64,000 nucleotides of DNA from Clavelina lepadiformis. Taxonomy: Eukaryota; Chordata; Ascidiacea; Aplousobranchia; Clavelinidae. The notes beneath the pieces were generated by a model that was not told the DNA's origin, did not search any database, and saw only the letters and a list, made by a program, of their open reading frames with translations. A program made the position numbers and the translations under genes. The stretch spans positions 22,266,479 through 22,330,478 of the forward strand of contig NC_135243.1 of the NCBI RefSeq assembly GCF_947623445.1. The letters are read 5' to 3'. Shown here piece after piece: positions 33,401-45,536 of this stretch. Every line of letters begins with the position of its first letter. Within the stretch, counting starts at the first letter, position 1.

Positions 33401-36400
33401 TTAAGGACATATTTTTTACAAAATAAGTTAAGGTCTTCTAAAGTAGTCCGCATAATATGTATAAATCTAGTACAAAATTGGAAGCAAAAATTGCAACAAA
33501 TATTAGTTGAAATTGAAACCCTTAGAAATTTTAATGTTGTTTAAAGCAAACTTGTAGCAGTTGTCTGAGTGAAACAAGGCGCGACCCATCACTCCTGTGG
33601 AAAGATCCAAACTGTTTCCGCAGTTTGAGTACAAATCGTTTTCAAGAGCTAAAATCTTTCCTTCCTTATTAAAACCAACCTAATGAAAAAAGAAACATAT
33701 TGTTTTTTGATACAGTAAAGGTGAAGAAGCATCAGCAGATAGGTAAATCATCATTGTTTAAACACCATATTTTCAGCTTTCGTCTACTGATGTTGCCTAC
33801 AGTTTCAAAACCGGAGCAAATTAACTTACCTTATATTTAGAAAGGAAGGCATGGCGTTGCCCAGTTAAAAGCATGTCTTCCTGTCTGGTTAGCATACATC
33901 TCACGGGCTTCCCACATCTAATAATTGTAGTTTATGTGTAATTATGTTTTGGCAATGGTTTTTGAAGAAATTTCAGAAACGTTTTTCAAATCAACCACAT
34001 ACAGGTGTTTATTGAGAAATTTTATTGGTTATGGGTTTTATAACTGTATTTGTATAAGCAAAGAAAATTAACTTATACAGTAAGTATATTTTCATTGTTT
34101 CACATTTTAACAGCGTGGTTTTAAAGACGCTTTCTTACTTGTTAGCGGCTACAATGACAGGGTTGGACAAAACGTTGTATCGCGTCTCTTTTCCACCAAA
34201 CCCCCCACCCATTCGCTTTACTCTCACCACGATTTTATTGCACTCAACGCCTAAAGCACTTGCAGCCTGAAAAAGTATTCATAAAACGTTAAAAAATTTT
34301 GAAATGTTACAAAATTACGCTCAATGTAAACTCTTTAACAATAACTTAACTTTTTGTTATAGTGTATAGCTTATTACTTTTGGTATGCTTATTGCAACCT
34401 TTCAAAATTGAACAAAATAATCGAGGATCTTCTCTCACTAATCTGAGTACTGAAATATTTTTGTTCAAATCAAACAATAATGCGCTTTATTGATAAAATG
34501 TGCTCACGTCAAGCTGTAGTGCAGTAGGATTTTGTGAAGAAGCAAATATTTCCATTTCTCCATCTTCTCCCTTCGGCACTGCAAGACATGCTTGCGTTTC
34601 CAGGTAGAAATGCTCTTGGCCAGCAATTCTACGAACAAATGGTAGTGAGTTAAGAGTTAAGTTAAGAGTTTGCCACGTAGAAAGCGGCATAATGTGATGA
34701 AAAAGGGATCAGTTTAGAAGAAACAGCGATTTAGTAGCTTCATTGGCATCTGAATTCTCGCTTATACCTGCATTCGCCACTGATGACGTGATCGCAAAAT
34801 GCCATCACCTTTTCCACATCTCCCTGCTTGATCTTGCTGATAGGTTTGTAGTAAGATTCATGTTCTATTGCTTCCTAAATTTGAATATTTTAGTTTGGGA
34901 ATTACCGATAAAACAACTTTTTGGTTGCTCGGCTTGCAAGCCAATCATTTTAATATCAAAGCAATCACTTAAGAATTTTCTGCAAAGCTTTCATTAAACG
35001 AAACAAAACATACCTCAATTGTTATTATTCTTGTTGTTATGTCTTCATACTCAACTTTTACCAACCTAGCTGCTCTCTGCGCATGCGCATGATTATCTGC
35101 AAGCACAGCACCAATGACATGACCAACATGGGTTACCTAGAAAGGATATGTCGTTAATACAATACTTTTGCTAAAACAAGCGGCTTGTTTTCACACAAAA
35201 ATACTTATTCTTGGCGAATATATTTAAGTCTACGGTTAACAGTCATTCCATTGGCCATGGGCCATAAAGTTCACAACAGTAACAATAAAACTAGCACAAT
35301 ATGTGCCTTGTCCTTGGCAAAAACTTGATCCTGTTTGTCAATTCCAACATTATTGGAACCAGGTACGTCGCGATAATCTACGTAGGTGACAAAGCCCGGT
35401 GTTGTTTTTGCTTCGTCAACATTAACACCTCGAATGTAAGCATGAGCTCTTGTACTTGTCACCAAGCACAAATACAACTCATCTGTCAACAAACAACCTT
35501 TAGTTATAAGAAATTAAAGTAGTATGCAATACGTTATTGCACTTAAAATACAGTAATTCAACAGACTTCATAGGTTAATGTAATGGGACAGATTCAGAAC
35601 GTTTAAAACCGTTAGGTTGTTCTATGTCTTATCCTCTGTACGTACCAGCATAAGGAGGAATATCATCCAAGTAAATTGCTTCTCCGGTCACTTGCTTTTC
35701 AGCTGAAATATGCTTCATTGGCCTTCCGACGGGATCATCAGCTGGTTGGTCTGCGGGCACCTTTTAATCACGCAGAGATTTTAAATTACCTTTAGATCAT
35801 TGAACATTTTTTTGGCCAGTTTAAGTGCCATGTTTGAGTAAGCAAGTAGAAATTTATAATAATTACACTGACTTTTACTCAAAGTTCAAATCAACTTACA
35901 AAGAAAGTTACGCAAAAGACAGTAACTGTAAATTAATGCAACGCACAACAAGTGCTGCCCCAAGCGGTATAGAAAGGACAAGCTATGAAAGTTGAAAGTG
36001 AAAAAGTTCGCTTCACCTCAATAAAGTGTAATATGGCCGACCAATAAAAGCAGTCTGTGTAACAAAACAAACCACTAAAATCATAAACTATATCTTTCTT
36101 CGTTTACCTCTTCAAATGTCTGCGTGCCTAAGCAATTGTGATGATTACCACCAAGGCGATCTGTCGTAGAGTCTTCTTCAGTTGACAAGCAGCTCTGTAA
36201 GTTTTAAATTGAGAAAAAACAAAACCTTTAGTTATAAAGTTCAAGTAAATCTTACGTTGGCCAGTCCATCTCTGATTAAACTTTCCTTGACATGGACAAA
36301 GAACTTGAAGAAAAAACTGGCTGCGAGAGCTTCTCTGTACTCCACCATTCCTCCAGGAGCACTCAGTAGAAGAGGAAGATCCTCAGCAAGCCATTTAATT

Positions 36401-39400
36401 CCATCCTCCAGCAATGCTTCATCCCAGTCCCTAATGTAGAAAAAATTCAGGAAAACGTTTTTATAAAGCAGCCAAATTTTGCTGACATTTGGTATTTGTA
36501 AAATGTAGCTTTAACGTATAATACTGTATATGCAGATGGACCTACCATGCTTTTCATTAACCTAGTTAAAAACAGAAACACTTGGGGTCATACCTATCTT
36601 GCATTTTCTTCATCATTTCAGACGGCATGATTGATGTTGCAGCCATGCCACCAAACGCGGAGACAAATTTTTCCACTTTACTTGTTCCTGGATAAAACTT
36701 GACACGCATTGCAGCGTTGACAATCGCAATGTCATCCTCTCGGCGTTTCGATTGCATGTAAAACTTCATATACTCATCCTAATCACAAAACGAGAGCACT
36801 TTGCTTTTAGCAACATGTTTTGTTTTGTTAGGCACCACACAACCTTTTGCATTTACATCAGAGGTTTATTTACTTTCAAATCATTACAAACGTCCATTCC
36901 ATTCACTTTCGGTGACGATCACATTCATTAAGCAAAGTACCGTTTTTGTAAATGGAAGAGTGATGGACTCTAAAACTTCTCCAGGTATAGCTGCAGTTTT
37001 TCTGTAACTCGGGAAAAAATCTTGATCCATTTTCAAAGTTCGTTCACCTCGGGAATGAAGCATGAATTTTGCCTCGCTCTCGCAAGTCATTAGAATAGGG
37101 TTAAGGTCAGATATGGGACTTGCTGTCATGACGTTTCCTCCTAACACCTAAAATTGGGTCGAGAGAAAGCGTTAAAGTATTTTGTGTCTTATTTTGTAGG
37201 ATTTTCGAATAATGTTCGCTTTTTGTGTCAAGCTAAACAGTATTTTACTTTAGCACACAGATAGTTAATACAAATATACACACAGAATAGATGAATAAAC
37301 ATCAGAAAGTTGATTACTTAATTTTAAAATAACTACCGCAACATTTCGTATTTGGTTCCCAGCAAACCAATAAAGCGAATCAAGAACAGATTGCATTGGC
37401 TGGGTCTCGTAAGTTGGCCGATCTTTTATGATTGCTTCAAGCTTGCAATAAATTTGCGTTAATGTACATGAAGCGCCGATGGTAACGCCTACGTAACAAA
37501 CACACCCCTTTAACATCAACTCGAATAACTAATAGAAAGCAAGCTGCATTAGACAATGGCTAAATGTGTATGATAGTAAATAAAGTTAAAGTTAAAAAAG
37601 TTAATGTTTTATGGCGGAAAAATGCTGTTGTTTGCCTTGTACAAGATTTAGCTACCGCTTAACTAATAAACTGAACATTTTGTTTGATCAGACAATGTTT
37701 AACTTATTGTTTAGCTTGGACCGTTGTTTGGAAACAAATACGTATGAACACCAATACAAGTTAGTTGTACTTATGCCAAACCTATTTCATTGGTAGATAT
37801 GGTCGCCAATTCGTCTACGTAAGCAGGACAAACGATGACAGGATGGTGTTGACCTTTGACCCAAATCTCTATTCCGATCTCAGTGTTGCCGACAACAAGA
37901 TGTGCTCGTGGATACTTTTCCTTTAAGTCGGTTAATTGGTCCAAGGTGACTGGTCTATACCACGTGACACGATCGCTCTCAAATTTCAAAGGTTTTGGAG
38001 CATTTTGTTGGCTGGTTATCTGAAAAAAATTGTTGTGTTAAAAATTTATTCCGCTATTGTGTTCTTATAACAGTTTTTTTTGGTTTCGCATCTTTTCCAT
38101 CCTTGGTTCGGGCAGTGATAAGCAAAAGTGTAAGGAATATTTGCAATCAAAACATTTTTTGCTTACTACATCTTAAAAAATTGTACTTTCAGCAATATCT
38201 TAGTTACTTTAATCTATTTTGTAACTACACTAAACAAGTAAACTTTTACATGACTGTAATAAAAGAACGCTTTACCAATAATTCTGGGGGAAATATGGGT
38301 TCCTGTGTTGTGTCGTATGGAGCATATTGACCAATATGCTTTTCATCATTAACTTCACATTTTTCCTTTCCATTTACAGCAAACTCTCCGTTCACTGCAA
38401 GGTATAAAAACTAAACTCTGTCGATACCCAATAAGTGGTCTTAACTATGTGTAAAAGTCAATGTAAGATATGGTATGCTTAACTGTTGCAGCCATTTTGC
38501 AAGTTTTTGCAGCATTTTTCACCCATTGGACACCCTGAAGCTTTTGACGAGCTCTTGTTTGTAAACGTGTTAAATGCTGAAACAAAAAAGATGAACTACT
38601 TGCTTTTACTATTTTTCAGCAAATATTTGGATTGCCATTAAATTATTTCCATTTGGATTATATTCGTAAATTATTGGCAAGGCAATAACGGACATTGCAA
38701 TAAGTATTTCAACATTTTGACTGGGATGAAAGCTGACTGACCGCTCAATATCGGACGATAGCCTGTACATCGACATAAATTGCCTTGAAGTGACATTTCG
38801 ATGTCATGTGAGGTCGGAACTGTTTTATTACGTAACAAGGTATACATCGACATAACAATGCCAGGAGTGCAGAAACCGCATTGCGATCCATGAAAGTCAG
38901 CCAGACGTTCCTGTTTTAAAAAAGAAAATAACTATTTAGTAAAGTTAAATTTTAAAACATGCTCATTCTTGCAATCTACATAAAATACAATGCAAGTGAA
39001 ATACAAGTTTAATGCTGACCTGAACTGGGTGAAGCTTTGTTTTTGTGCTTCCTATTCCTTCTACCGTTGTAACAGCACATTCATGCATTGATACAACTGG
39101 TGCTAGGCAGGCATTAACGGAAATGTGACTAACAAATGAGAAACAATTAAGCATTTAAAGTTGCCATTTACAGTAACAAGGGAATCGTGAAACTGATATT
39201 TGTCGAAACTTTGTTGTTGAATGCTTTGCTTTGTTTGCAAATTCAAATACGTAGTGTCGGTACGTTATTAACAAACACAGTGGTGTATATAACAGTATAA
39301 AGAACTTTCAAAACAACCTATATTTATACTCACATTATTCTTCTTTCATCACGGCTCCATCTGGACACCATGACAGTGCAAGCTCCACAACCTCCTTCCC

Positions 39401-40610
39401 CGCATCCTAGCTTGGTCCCGGTTAATCTGACTACAGAAAAAATAAGAAATACTTCATTGATAATTAATTTAATGGTTCCTATCAATTCTTGTGCGTTTTT
39501 TCGTTTTTTTTTTTGCAAAAGTTTGAAAGTATAACATAGCCTAAATAATCACTGGTCTACATACTCACGCTTTGCTCTCAAGTAAGTTAAAAGAGACACC
39601 TCAGGATCCGCATTGTGTTCAATGATCTACAAACAAAGTTTCAACTTATCATTTACTTTTCATCGAAAAAAATCCAGCTTTTAACTCCTCCCAAAAATTT
39701 ACCAGCCATTTTATGATAAGCTTAATAAAAACGCAAGAAGCAGGAATAAAAAGTTTCCTTGTTGCATTATGTCAGAGTATAGTTTTGCTAAGTTGCTTGT
39801 AGCCAATGTCAATACTTAAGAAGCAAACTAACATTTTTCCAAGGATGATTTGTACTTATAGATCCTGGTGTTTCATTATAGCAAAAGAAAGATAAATATT
39901 AGTATGTAACAGCGCACGGTTCTGGACACATTAGTAGTCGCGGAACGCTATGAGCTTAAGGGTTATTAATTATTATGAAATGCACAGTATACAAACGTAG
40001 CAAGAAAACTCTTTTGAAATACTCAATTACAACCGGTCATTTTCAGAATTTTCATACGTCATTACTTTCTACTGGCATTTGTTAGTTTTTACTCGTTGTT
40101 GCTTGCGAGTTATGGAATTGATTTGCTGAGTGTCACGTGATCACACTCAATCTTTCCGTTGATTTATTGTAAACACTTGTTATGTAATTACACGAGTACA
40201 CGTCACATCCTACTTTATGTTCCTAAAAGATTTATCTCACGATAGGCTCACGATTTATCCCACTGTGAAATAATTTCTTCTATACGCATCCATGTACGGA
40301 TAACGTGAACGAATATAAGTGTGGGACATGTAGGCATAGTCTCATATTCTACAAAATTTTCATTAAATACATATTTCTGTGTTGGTTTAGCTCCGGGGTC
40401 ACACGTCGGGTCTTTTACTTGGGTTCTTGGTACCTCACACGTCCGAGCTAATTTCACATTCTCCCAACCCTATATAGCCCGGACTTTAGTTGTATTATAT
40501 TGAACTTTTGAACTTGAATTGTATTACTCGACATTTTTCTTCACCTTTTTTCCATTGACATAGAATACCAAGAAATCTTTCGGTCTGTTCCAAATGTGCT
40601 CTTCTGACAT
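30448..40610 (-). CDS. XDH: Xanthine dehydrogenase, copy A (30 exons)
   Basis: Molybdo-flavoenzyme oxidising hypoxanthine and xanthine to urate. Exons: 40545-40610, 39569-39626, 39334-39430, 39020-39128, 38742-38910, 38484-38576, 38276-38394, 37782-38019, 37337-37488, 36941-37147, 36594-36778, 36256-36430, 36108-36194, 35646-35760, 35307-35482, 35014-35136, 34768-34874, 34508-34628, 34139-34266, 33830-33917, 33552-33679, 33232-33382, 32852-33006, 32473-32641, 32257-32385, 31886-32013, 31441-31636, 31042-31230, 30775-30942, 30448-30510. All phases agree and the protein is 1,362 aa (vertebrate XDH ~1,330). Visible in order: both 2Fe-2S clusters ([24 protein letters not shown] with [10 protein letters not shown]), the FAD domain ([25 protein letters not shown]), and the molybdenum domain ([25 protein letters not shown], catalytic Glu in AVGEPPLF, C-terminal PWSVQA). 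Exon 15 uses a GC donor. No stop or frameshift found. Confidence 0.95.
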
Positions 40611-43466
40611 ATTCAAATACGATATTCACCTAATGAACCGTTAACAATAAACATCGCTTGTATGTGCAATTTATTATATTTAAACGTCATAATGTTGTGA
40701 TATAAGACATGACGCGCCGGATATTGTTATAACGAGTTATGCGGTAAGATTCAGCATATGCATGAATCATGTATTATGATGTTTATGTTAACGATTAACC
40801 AACTGCTGTCAAATGACGTATCTTGACTATAGGCATGCATTTCCGATGTTCACAGCTTTCACTCACTTAACCAAATTGACTAATTGTACCTTTTTTGGCT
40901 GAAAATCTTTTGCTTTTAAAGCAATCATTTTGCTGAAAACGCTGTTAACGGCGTTCCTCTTTTAAAACTACATCATTAGTAGAAATTTTAAGTTATATAA
41001 ACCAGCCATGTTAGGTCAAATATTAACAAAACAAGGTTATCTAAAGTAATAAGGTTATATTCATAACACTGTAAGCAGTCAGTGCATTTGTCCTCTTTTA
41101 TTTCCCTTAAATTGAACAATTTTAAAAGCGTTGTCACACAACCACACATAAGAAAACTTCTTAAATCAACAAACTTAACTTTTCTTTTGGCCACAAAATC
41201 TTTTCTGCTTGTCTTTGAACTTTGATTTTTTGTGTAACCTTTATCAGAGAACTTAGGGCTAAAAGTTAACGAAATTTACAAGCGTCCGCATCGGTTTGTT
41301 TGCCAAGCACGTCGACTCTTGTTTAAAGCAGGTTGGGATGGATTACTTTGGAGAAACTTTAGTCAAATAAATTTAAGGCATCATGTACAAAAACATTTGG
41401 GTTTGTTGCGACATCGCTATGATCTCTTGTATTTTTGTGCCAATCGTTATGTTTCTTTAAGCTACGCGTTGTTTCTGAAACTACCGCACTTGTTTTCATT
41501 AATTAACACGTACTAGCTGCATTTTTCTGTTAATTAATTGTCCGCTTCGTGCGTCAAGATGTACGTGAGAACGTAAATGTATGGTAAGGCAAACGTATGC
41601 ATAAGGTAAACATTTGCGTCAACGCGTTTTGACATTTGCAATTAATTGGTTTACCTTCAACAGTCGACTGTTTTCTTACTGGGTTTCTGGTAATACAATT
41701 TGGAATTTGCGTTTATCTATGCTTCTACTGTATATTGGTTCCTGCACTGACAGGGAAGAATACGCAACCTTGCATTACGTAGTCAATTAAACAGCCACGT
41801 ATGACTACAGGTTTAAGTACTTACTATACACGTTATAGCTCGGAGCTTCTCAACTTTCACGAAGTCTCCCTGGAAAGGATGTTTTTGGTTTAAGGGAAAG
41901 AATATTCTGTTTATGGTATGGTTTTGTTCAAAAGTTTGCAAAAAAGAACAGACAATCAAGCGCGCCGCACGATTTTACGATTTATGAAAATTTGCTTACT
42001 TGAGTGACACCACCTGTCGTGTATCACTCTGCCAACAAATGCGTTATCTACAATTCCGAAATATTATTGCCCCAAACAGCAAACGCCAGTAAATATTTTG
42101 AAGATGAAGAAATAAACAACAACAAGGATTGAAGTAGAAACTTATTAAAAGTTATCTGGACTGCGGGATTTTCTGCGTTTCTACAATTACCAAAAATAGG
42201 TAGTTCTCTTATTCAATCACATTTTGCCGTTACTTAGAAATGCCCGTAAACACTTGGTAAAGTATTTATGTATTACCACCAGCTGGCACTCGCAAAACGT
42301 AGCACAAGATGGTGGCAAAGTCTTTCCCAACCATGTGGTAAATGTGCATTGTTTGGTAACTACACAAATTATTAAAACATTTTCGTAGTGACGACATTTA
42401 TTTCATCCCGGTACATTCCTACGTCGCCTAAAACAATTTCTTACTTGCCGAGGTTGTGGTAATAACGCAGCCTCACTGCATCGTACATTTTATCTTTCAA
42501 TTGTGGATTTTTTGCAAAGGTCTTAAACTATTTATACACATAACTGACTTATTTTTACTCTTACTTTTATACATCTTTAATATTTTCTTTGTATCAAAGT
42601 AAAAGTTTTCAAAAGTGCATTAAGAGAAATGAGATATTCCTGTATGTTGCAGTTACTACAAAGTTACTTGGAACTTGCTGTATGGGACACCACCTGCCAT
42701 TTCTTTTTTTTCTACCAAATGATATTAAAGATTTAAACGGTTCCTTACTATGTAGACCGTTAATATTAATCCTTGTGTATATGACATTGTATGAACAAAC
42801 AAATTTCACATTACACAGAGTTTAATTATAAAATATAAATTGCAAAAATACAAATGCTATTAGAGACAGTGCTCGTAAAAATTAATGATATGTGTGTGGC
42901 GAAATAATATTTCGCACTATTGTTTGTTTGTTTTCGTGCATCTTCCCACGCCTTTGTTTTCCTTAGTTATCAGTTAACTTTTATTCTGTTTGTTATTTCT
43001 CTTGATGATCCGATTTTATTGATTTCGCTTGTCCACTGTTTTTTCACGTTGTTTATACCGCCTCAAGTGTTTCGATGTGGTCCAGTGCAGATTCAAACGT
43101 GTCCTGTTTTCGGTTGGTCTCCCGCATGGGCTTCAGGCGGGAGAGACGATCTGGCGAGAAAAAGGTGGCTTTCATGGCAGTCGTGGAATGGGCGTTTAGG
43201 AAGTGGACCTGTCGTGTTTGTTGGTCACTCAGAACTGCCCTGGTTGCTTTATTATATTTTACTATTTTATTGTAAAACGTGTGCACCGAAAGTCAAGCCC
43301 CAAAAGCAAAAGCGGAGTATTTTTATCTGTTATCGAAATGCAATCGGACTTCATTAAAAGAGGCCTGTTGGCTTTGAGTGGGCCGTGAAAGCGGTGGAGA
43401 AGGACCTGGCAATAGAAAATCTGTAACAAATTCCACAACCGCTGAGAAGAAGTTACCTGAGAAATC
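40611..43466. other. XDH upstream region, no gene seen
   Basis: 2.9 kb of DNA, nearly identical to 58490-61344. No coding frame or known repeat is recognised. It should contain the XDH promoter. The last few hundred bases before 43467 are probably 5' retroelement sequence. Confidence 0.5.
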
Positions 43467-44354
43467 ATGGACCCAAGACTGTTTGTGCCACGACCATTTT
43501 ACCGAAGAGGCGACGATTTGGAAAAGTTTATTTACCTGTTCAAGTCATATTGTCGCCTTACCAACTTTCCTGAAGAAGAGAAAAAAGCATTTTTATTAGC
43601 TTCTATAGAAGAAACCTTACTTCTAGAGCAAGATGACGCCGCTGTCAGGAAAGGCGACTTTGATGATCTCGTTTACCTGATCGAGCTAGCGGTGGATGGA
43701 CAAAGTGCTGTGTTTAGAATGCGAAGATCCTTTCTTCGCACATGTCAGCTAGATCATGAATCTGCTTGTGACTTTGTTTTAAAAGTGAAGACTTTGGGCA
43801 AGCGAGCTTATCCTGCTGAAGAGGATGAACATGTCCTCAATTTCTTGATGTTCCTTTGCGTGGTGAAGGGCTTACGTGACCCGCGGCAAGTCATGCAACT
43901 TCCCGAACGAGTGTTCGACGAAAAAGATTTTGACGCACTTTGCAAATTCTTAATAACCCCGCAGACAGCGCTCCAAAAGACGAACACGCCTGACGCTGAA
44001 TTGGCCACACAAGTTAACGACGAAGATATTACAACTGAGAAAGCCGACGTACTTCCTGCTAAACAAGAACTGAACCTTGCGTTGAAGTATTCAAATTCAG
44101 CGCTCGTCGTTTCTCACCTCGGATTTCCGGACAACGCACACCAAGTTCAAGAAGACAACGCTACAAACTGGGAAGTGGTCGTAACCAACGTCGTTTCCGG
44201 CAGAATGATAAGGCTTTCACTCACTACGTGGAATTCACCTACCGTTGACGGTTTCGTTGATGTTTGTCAATCATTGAGCACTTGCTGTTACCAGTTCTCT
44301 GCACTTCACCTGAGTGGAACGACTTTGAGACACTTATCTTGGGATGTTGGGTAA
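43467..44354 (+). pseudogene. Retrotransposon gag remnant (unit 1)
   Basis: A 295-codon frame opening with MDPRLFVPRPFYRRGDD. Residues ~1-170 look like the capsid part of an LTR-retrotransposon Gag: helical, with LEKFIYLFKSYCRLTNF and a following MRRSFLRTCQL segment. The remainder does not resemble Gag, and no zinc knuckle, protease, reverse transcriptase or integrase follows before the LTR 40 bp downstream. This is therefore an internally deleted or truncated element. The copy in unit 2 (61345-62232) encodes the same protein. Assignment to a Ty3-like group is tentative. Confidence 0.62.
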
Positions 44355-44392
44355 AAATTTCCCAGGTGGGTAAATATTTAAGGTGGGGAGAG

Positions 44393-44695
44393 TGTAACGA
44401 AATTATGTCACGCGTTATTCACACTATTTTGTATTTTACCGTTTTTGTGAGTTTGTTCTCTAGTGCGTTGATTGGTTGCAATTACCGTTGTTTGTCTCAC
44501 GTTTTGTGCACTTTTATCTTATCACTAATTTGGCGCCTTGCCTTTTGTGCCCTATAAAAGCCGTTCGTTAAGTGATTTGAGCAGGTCGGTTTTGGTTTTG
44601 GGTCGTAGAGGCTGTTGAATAAAATGAGTTGATTTCTTGGGTTTTACTGGTGGTGTCGCGGTTCACCGTGAATGTGGAAATTGAGCCTGGCTACA
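44393..44695 (+). mobile_element. 3' LTR of gag remnant (unit 1)
   Basis: Starts TGTAACG directly after a purine-rich tract (ggtggggagag, PPT-like). It contains a TATA box (TATAAAA at 44553) and AATAAA (44618-44623) and ends near ...GGCTACA. No matching 5' LTR is found upstream of the gag frame, so the element is 5'-truncated. The right end is approximate. Confidence 0.65.
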
Positions 44696-44970
44696 CGAAA
44701 GAAAAAGTTCTGTTACATGTACACAAATTAAACAAGCATATAAAATCAGTTCAACGTTCTTGTTTGTAATGCACAAACAAACCTATAAAATTAATGTTAC
44801 CATGATAACCAGATGCTTAACATCGCTACCTGTCAATCAAGATATTACGTCAAGTCTCATGTATCACTTCGTAAGAGACACTAACATAATTAGAAGTAGC
44901 ATTTTGATTGGGGCTTAAACGAACAAACAAATCCGAATATGAGTATGTTCCCAGGGAGTAATCTCTTACG

Positions 44971-45503
44971 TCATAGAAATGTGTGATGGTTTTCAAAACC
45001 CCAGTTTACAGTGAGTTGGGTAACACCATTGGGAATATAAGAACGAGCTATTTTTAATTCAATAGATGAAGAATTACTTAGAATCAGACACCACGCACGC
45101 CATATGTCGCCATAAAGATAGTCGTTGCCACTTTCATAATAAGCGTAAAACTTCATTGGACATGGTGTACCAAAATCAATTGATTCAACCTCATCAACGG
45201 GCACAGATCGGTACTTGGCCTGAAACCCTCGTCCTGTTGCTGTATAATCGCTATTGAAGTAAATGTTTACATGGGGAGATTTAAATGGGAATTGTGAAGT
45301 TACGTTGTACCATGGGCGAATATACGTTGAACCAGTACCATGGTATACTTCAAGCAAATCTGCAACATCAAAGTCAAAGTCAGTAAACACTACTTCAATC
45401 AAATCGTTACTCTGGGGTGGACGAATATCCCAATAACAATACATTCCATTAAAATATGAAAGAGGATAACCAGGTGATGAAAGATATTGATAGTGGCGAT
45501 CGG
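44971..45503 (-). pseudogene. Truncated CUB-domain fragment (unit 1)
   Basis: The minus-strand frame from the unit edge to a stop at 44971 encodes a CUB domain: the SSPGYPLSYFNGMYCYWDI opening, an FDFDVADLLEVYHG calcium-site-like segment, and NIYFNSDYTATGRGFQAKY. About 75 residues with little recognisable homology follow. CUB domains occur in secreted or membrane proteins. There is no signal peptide: the 5' side is cut where the sequence switches to kinase intron 1 at 45503/45504, leaving the kinase exon MAQNE 18 bp upstream and in a different frame. It is probably a dead fragment of a larger gene. The unit 2 copy differs by a few residues. Confidence 0.75.
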
Positions 45504-45521
45504 CCTAACGACTTTACTTAC

Positions 45522-45536
45522 CTCGTTTTGGGCCAT
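45522..45536 (-). pseudogene. Orphan copy of kinase exon 1 (unit 2)
   Basis: The minus strand reads ATG plus four codons (MAQNE) and a perfect GTAAG donor, matching kinase exon 1 (MSQNE) with one amino-acid change. The following kinase exons are absent; a CUB fragment follows instead. The duplicated promoter could still drive transcripts here. Confidence 0.8.

Larger units (their letters stand above)
27740..45503. repeat. Tandem duplication unit 1 (17.76 kb)
   Basis: Homologous to 45504-63381 in the same orientation. The left edge lies in kinase intron 1, just downstream of exon 1 on the minus strand; the right edge truncates a CUB-domain exon. Contents from left to right: kinase 5' end, AT-rich tract, XDH gene, gag/LTR remnant, CUB fragment. 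Divergence from unit 2 is about 10% in the first ~2 kb, a few percent across most of XDH, and nearly zero from about 38.9 kb to the end. Confidence 0.93.

Noticed and set aside
42920..43357. 145-codon frame before the gag remnant
   Set aside because: Hydrophobic low-complexity start, not kept in unit 2, and overlapped by other chance frames.
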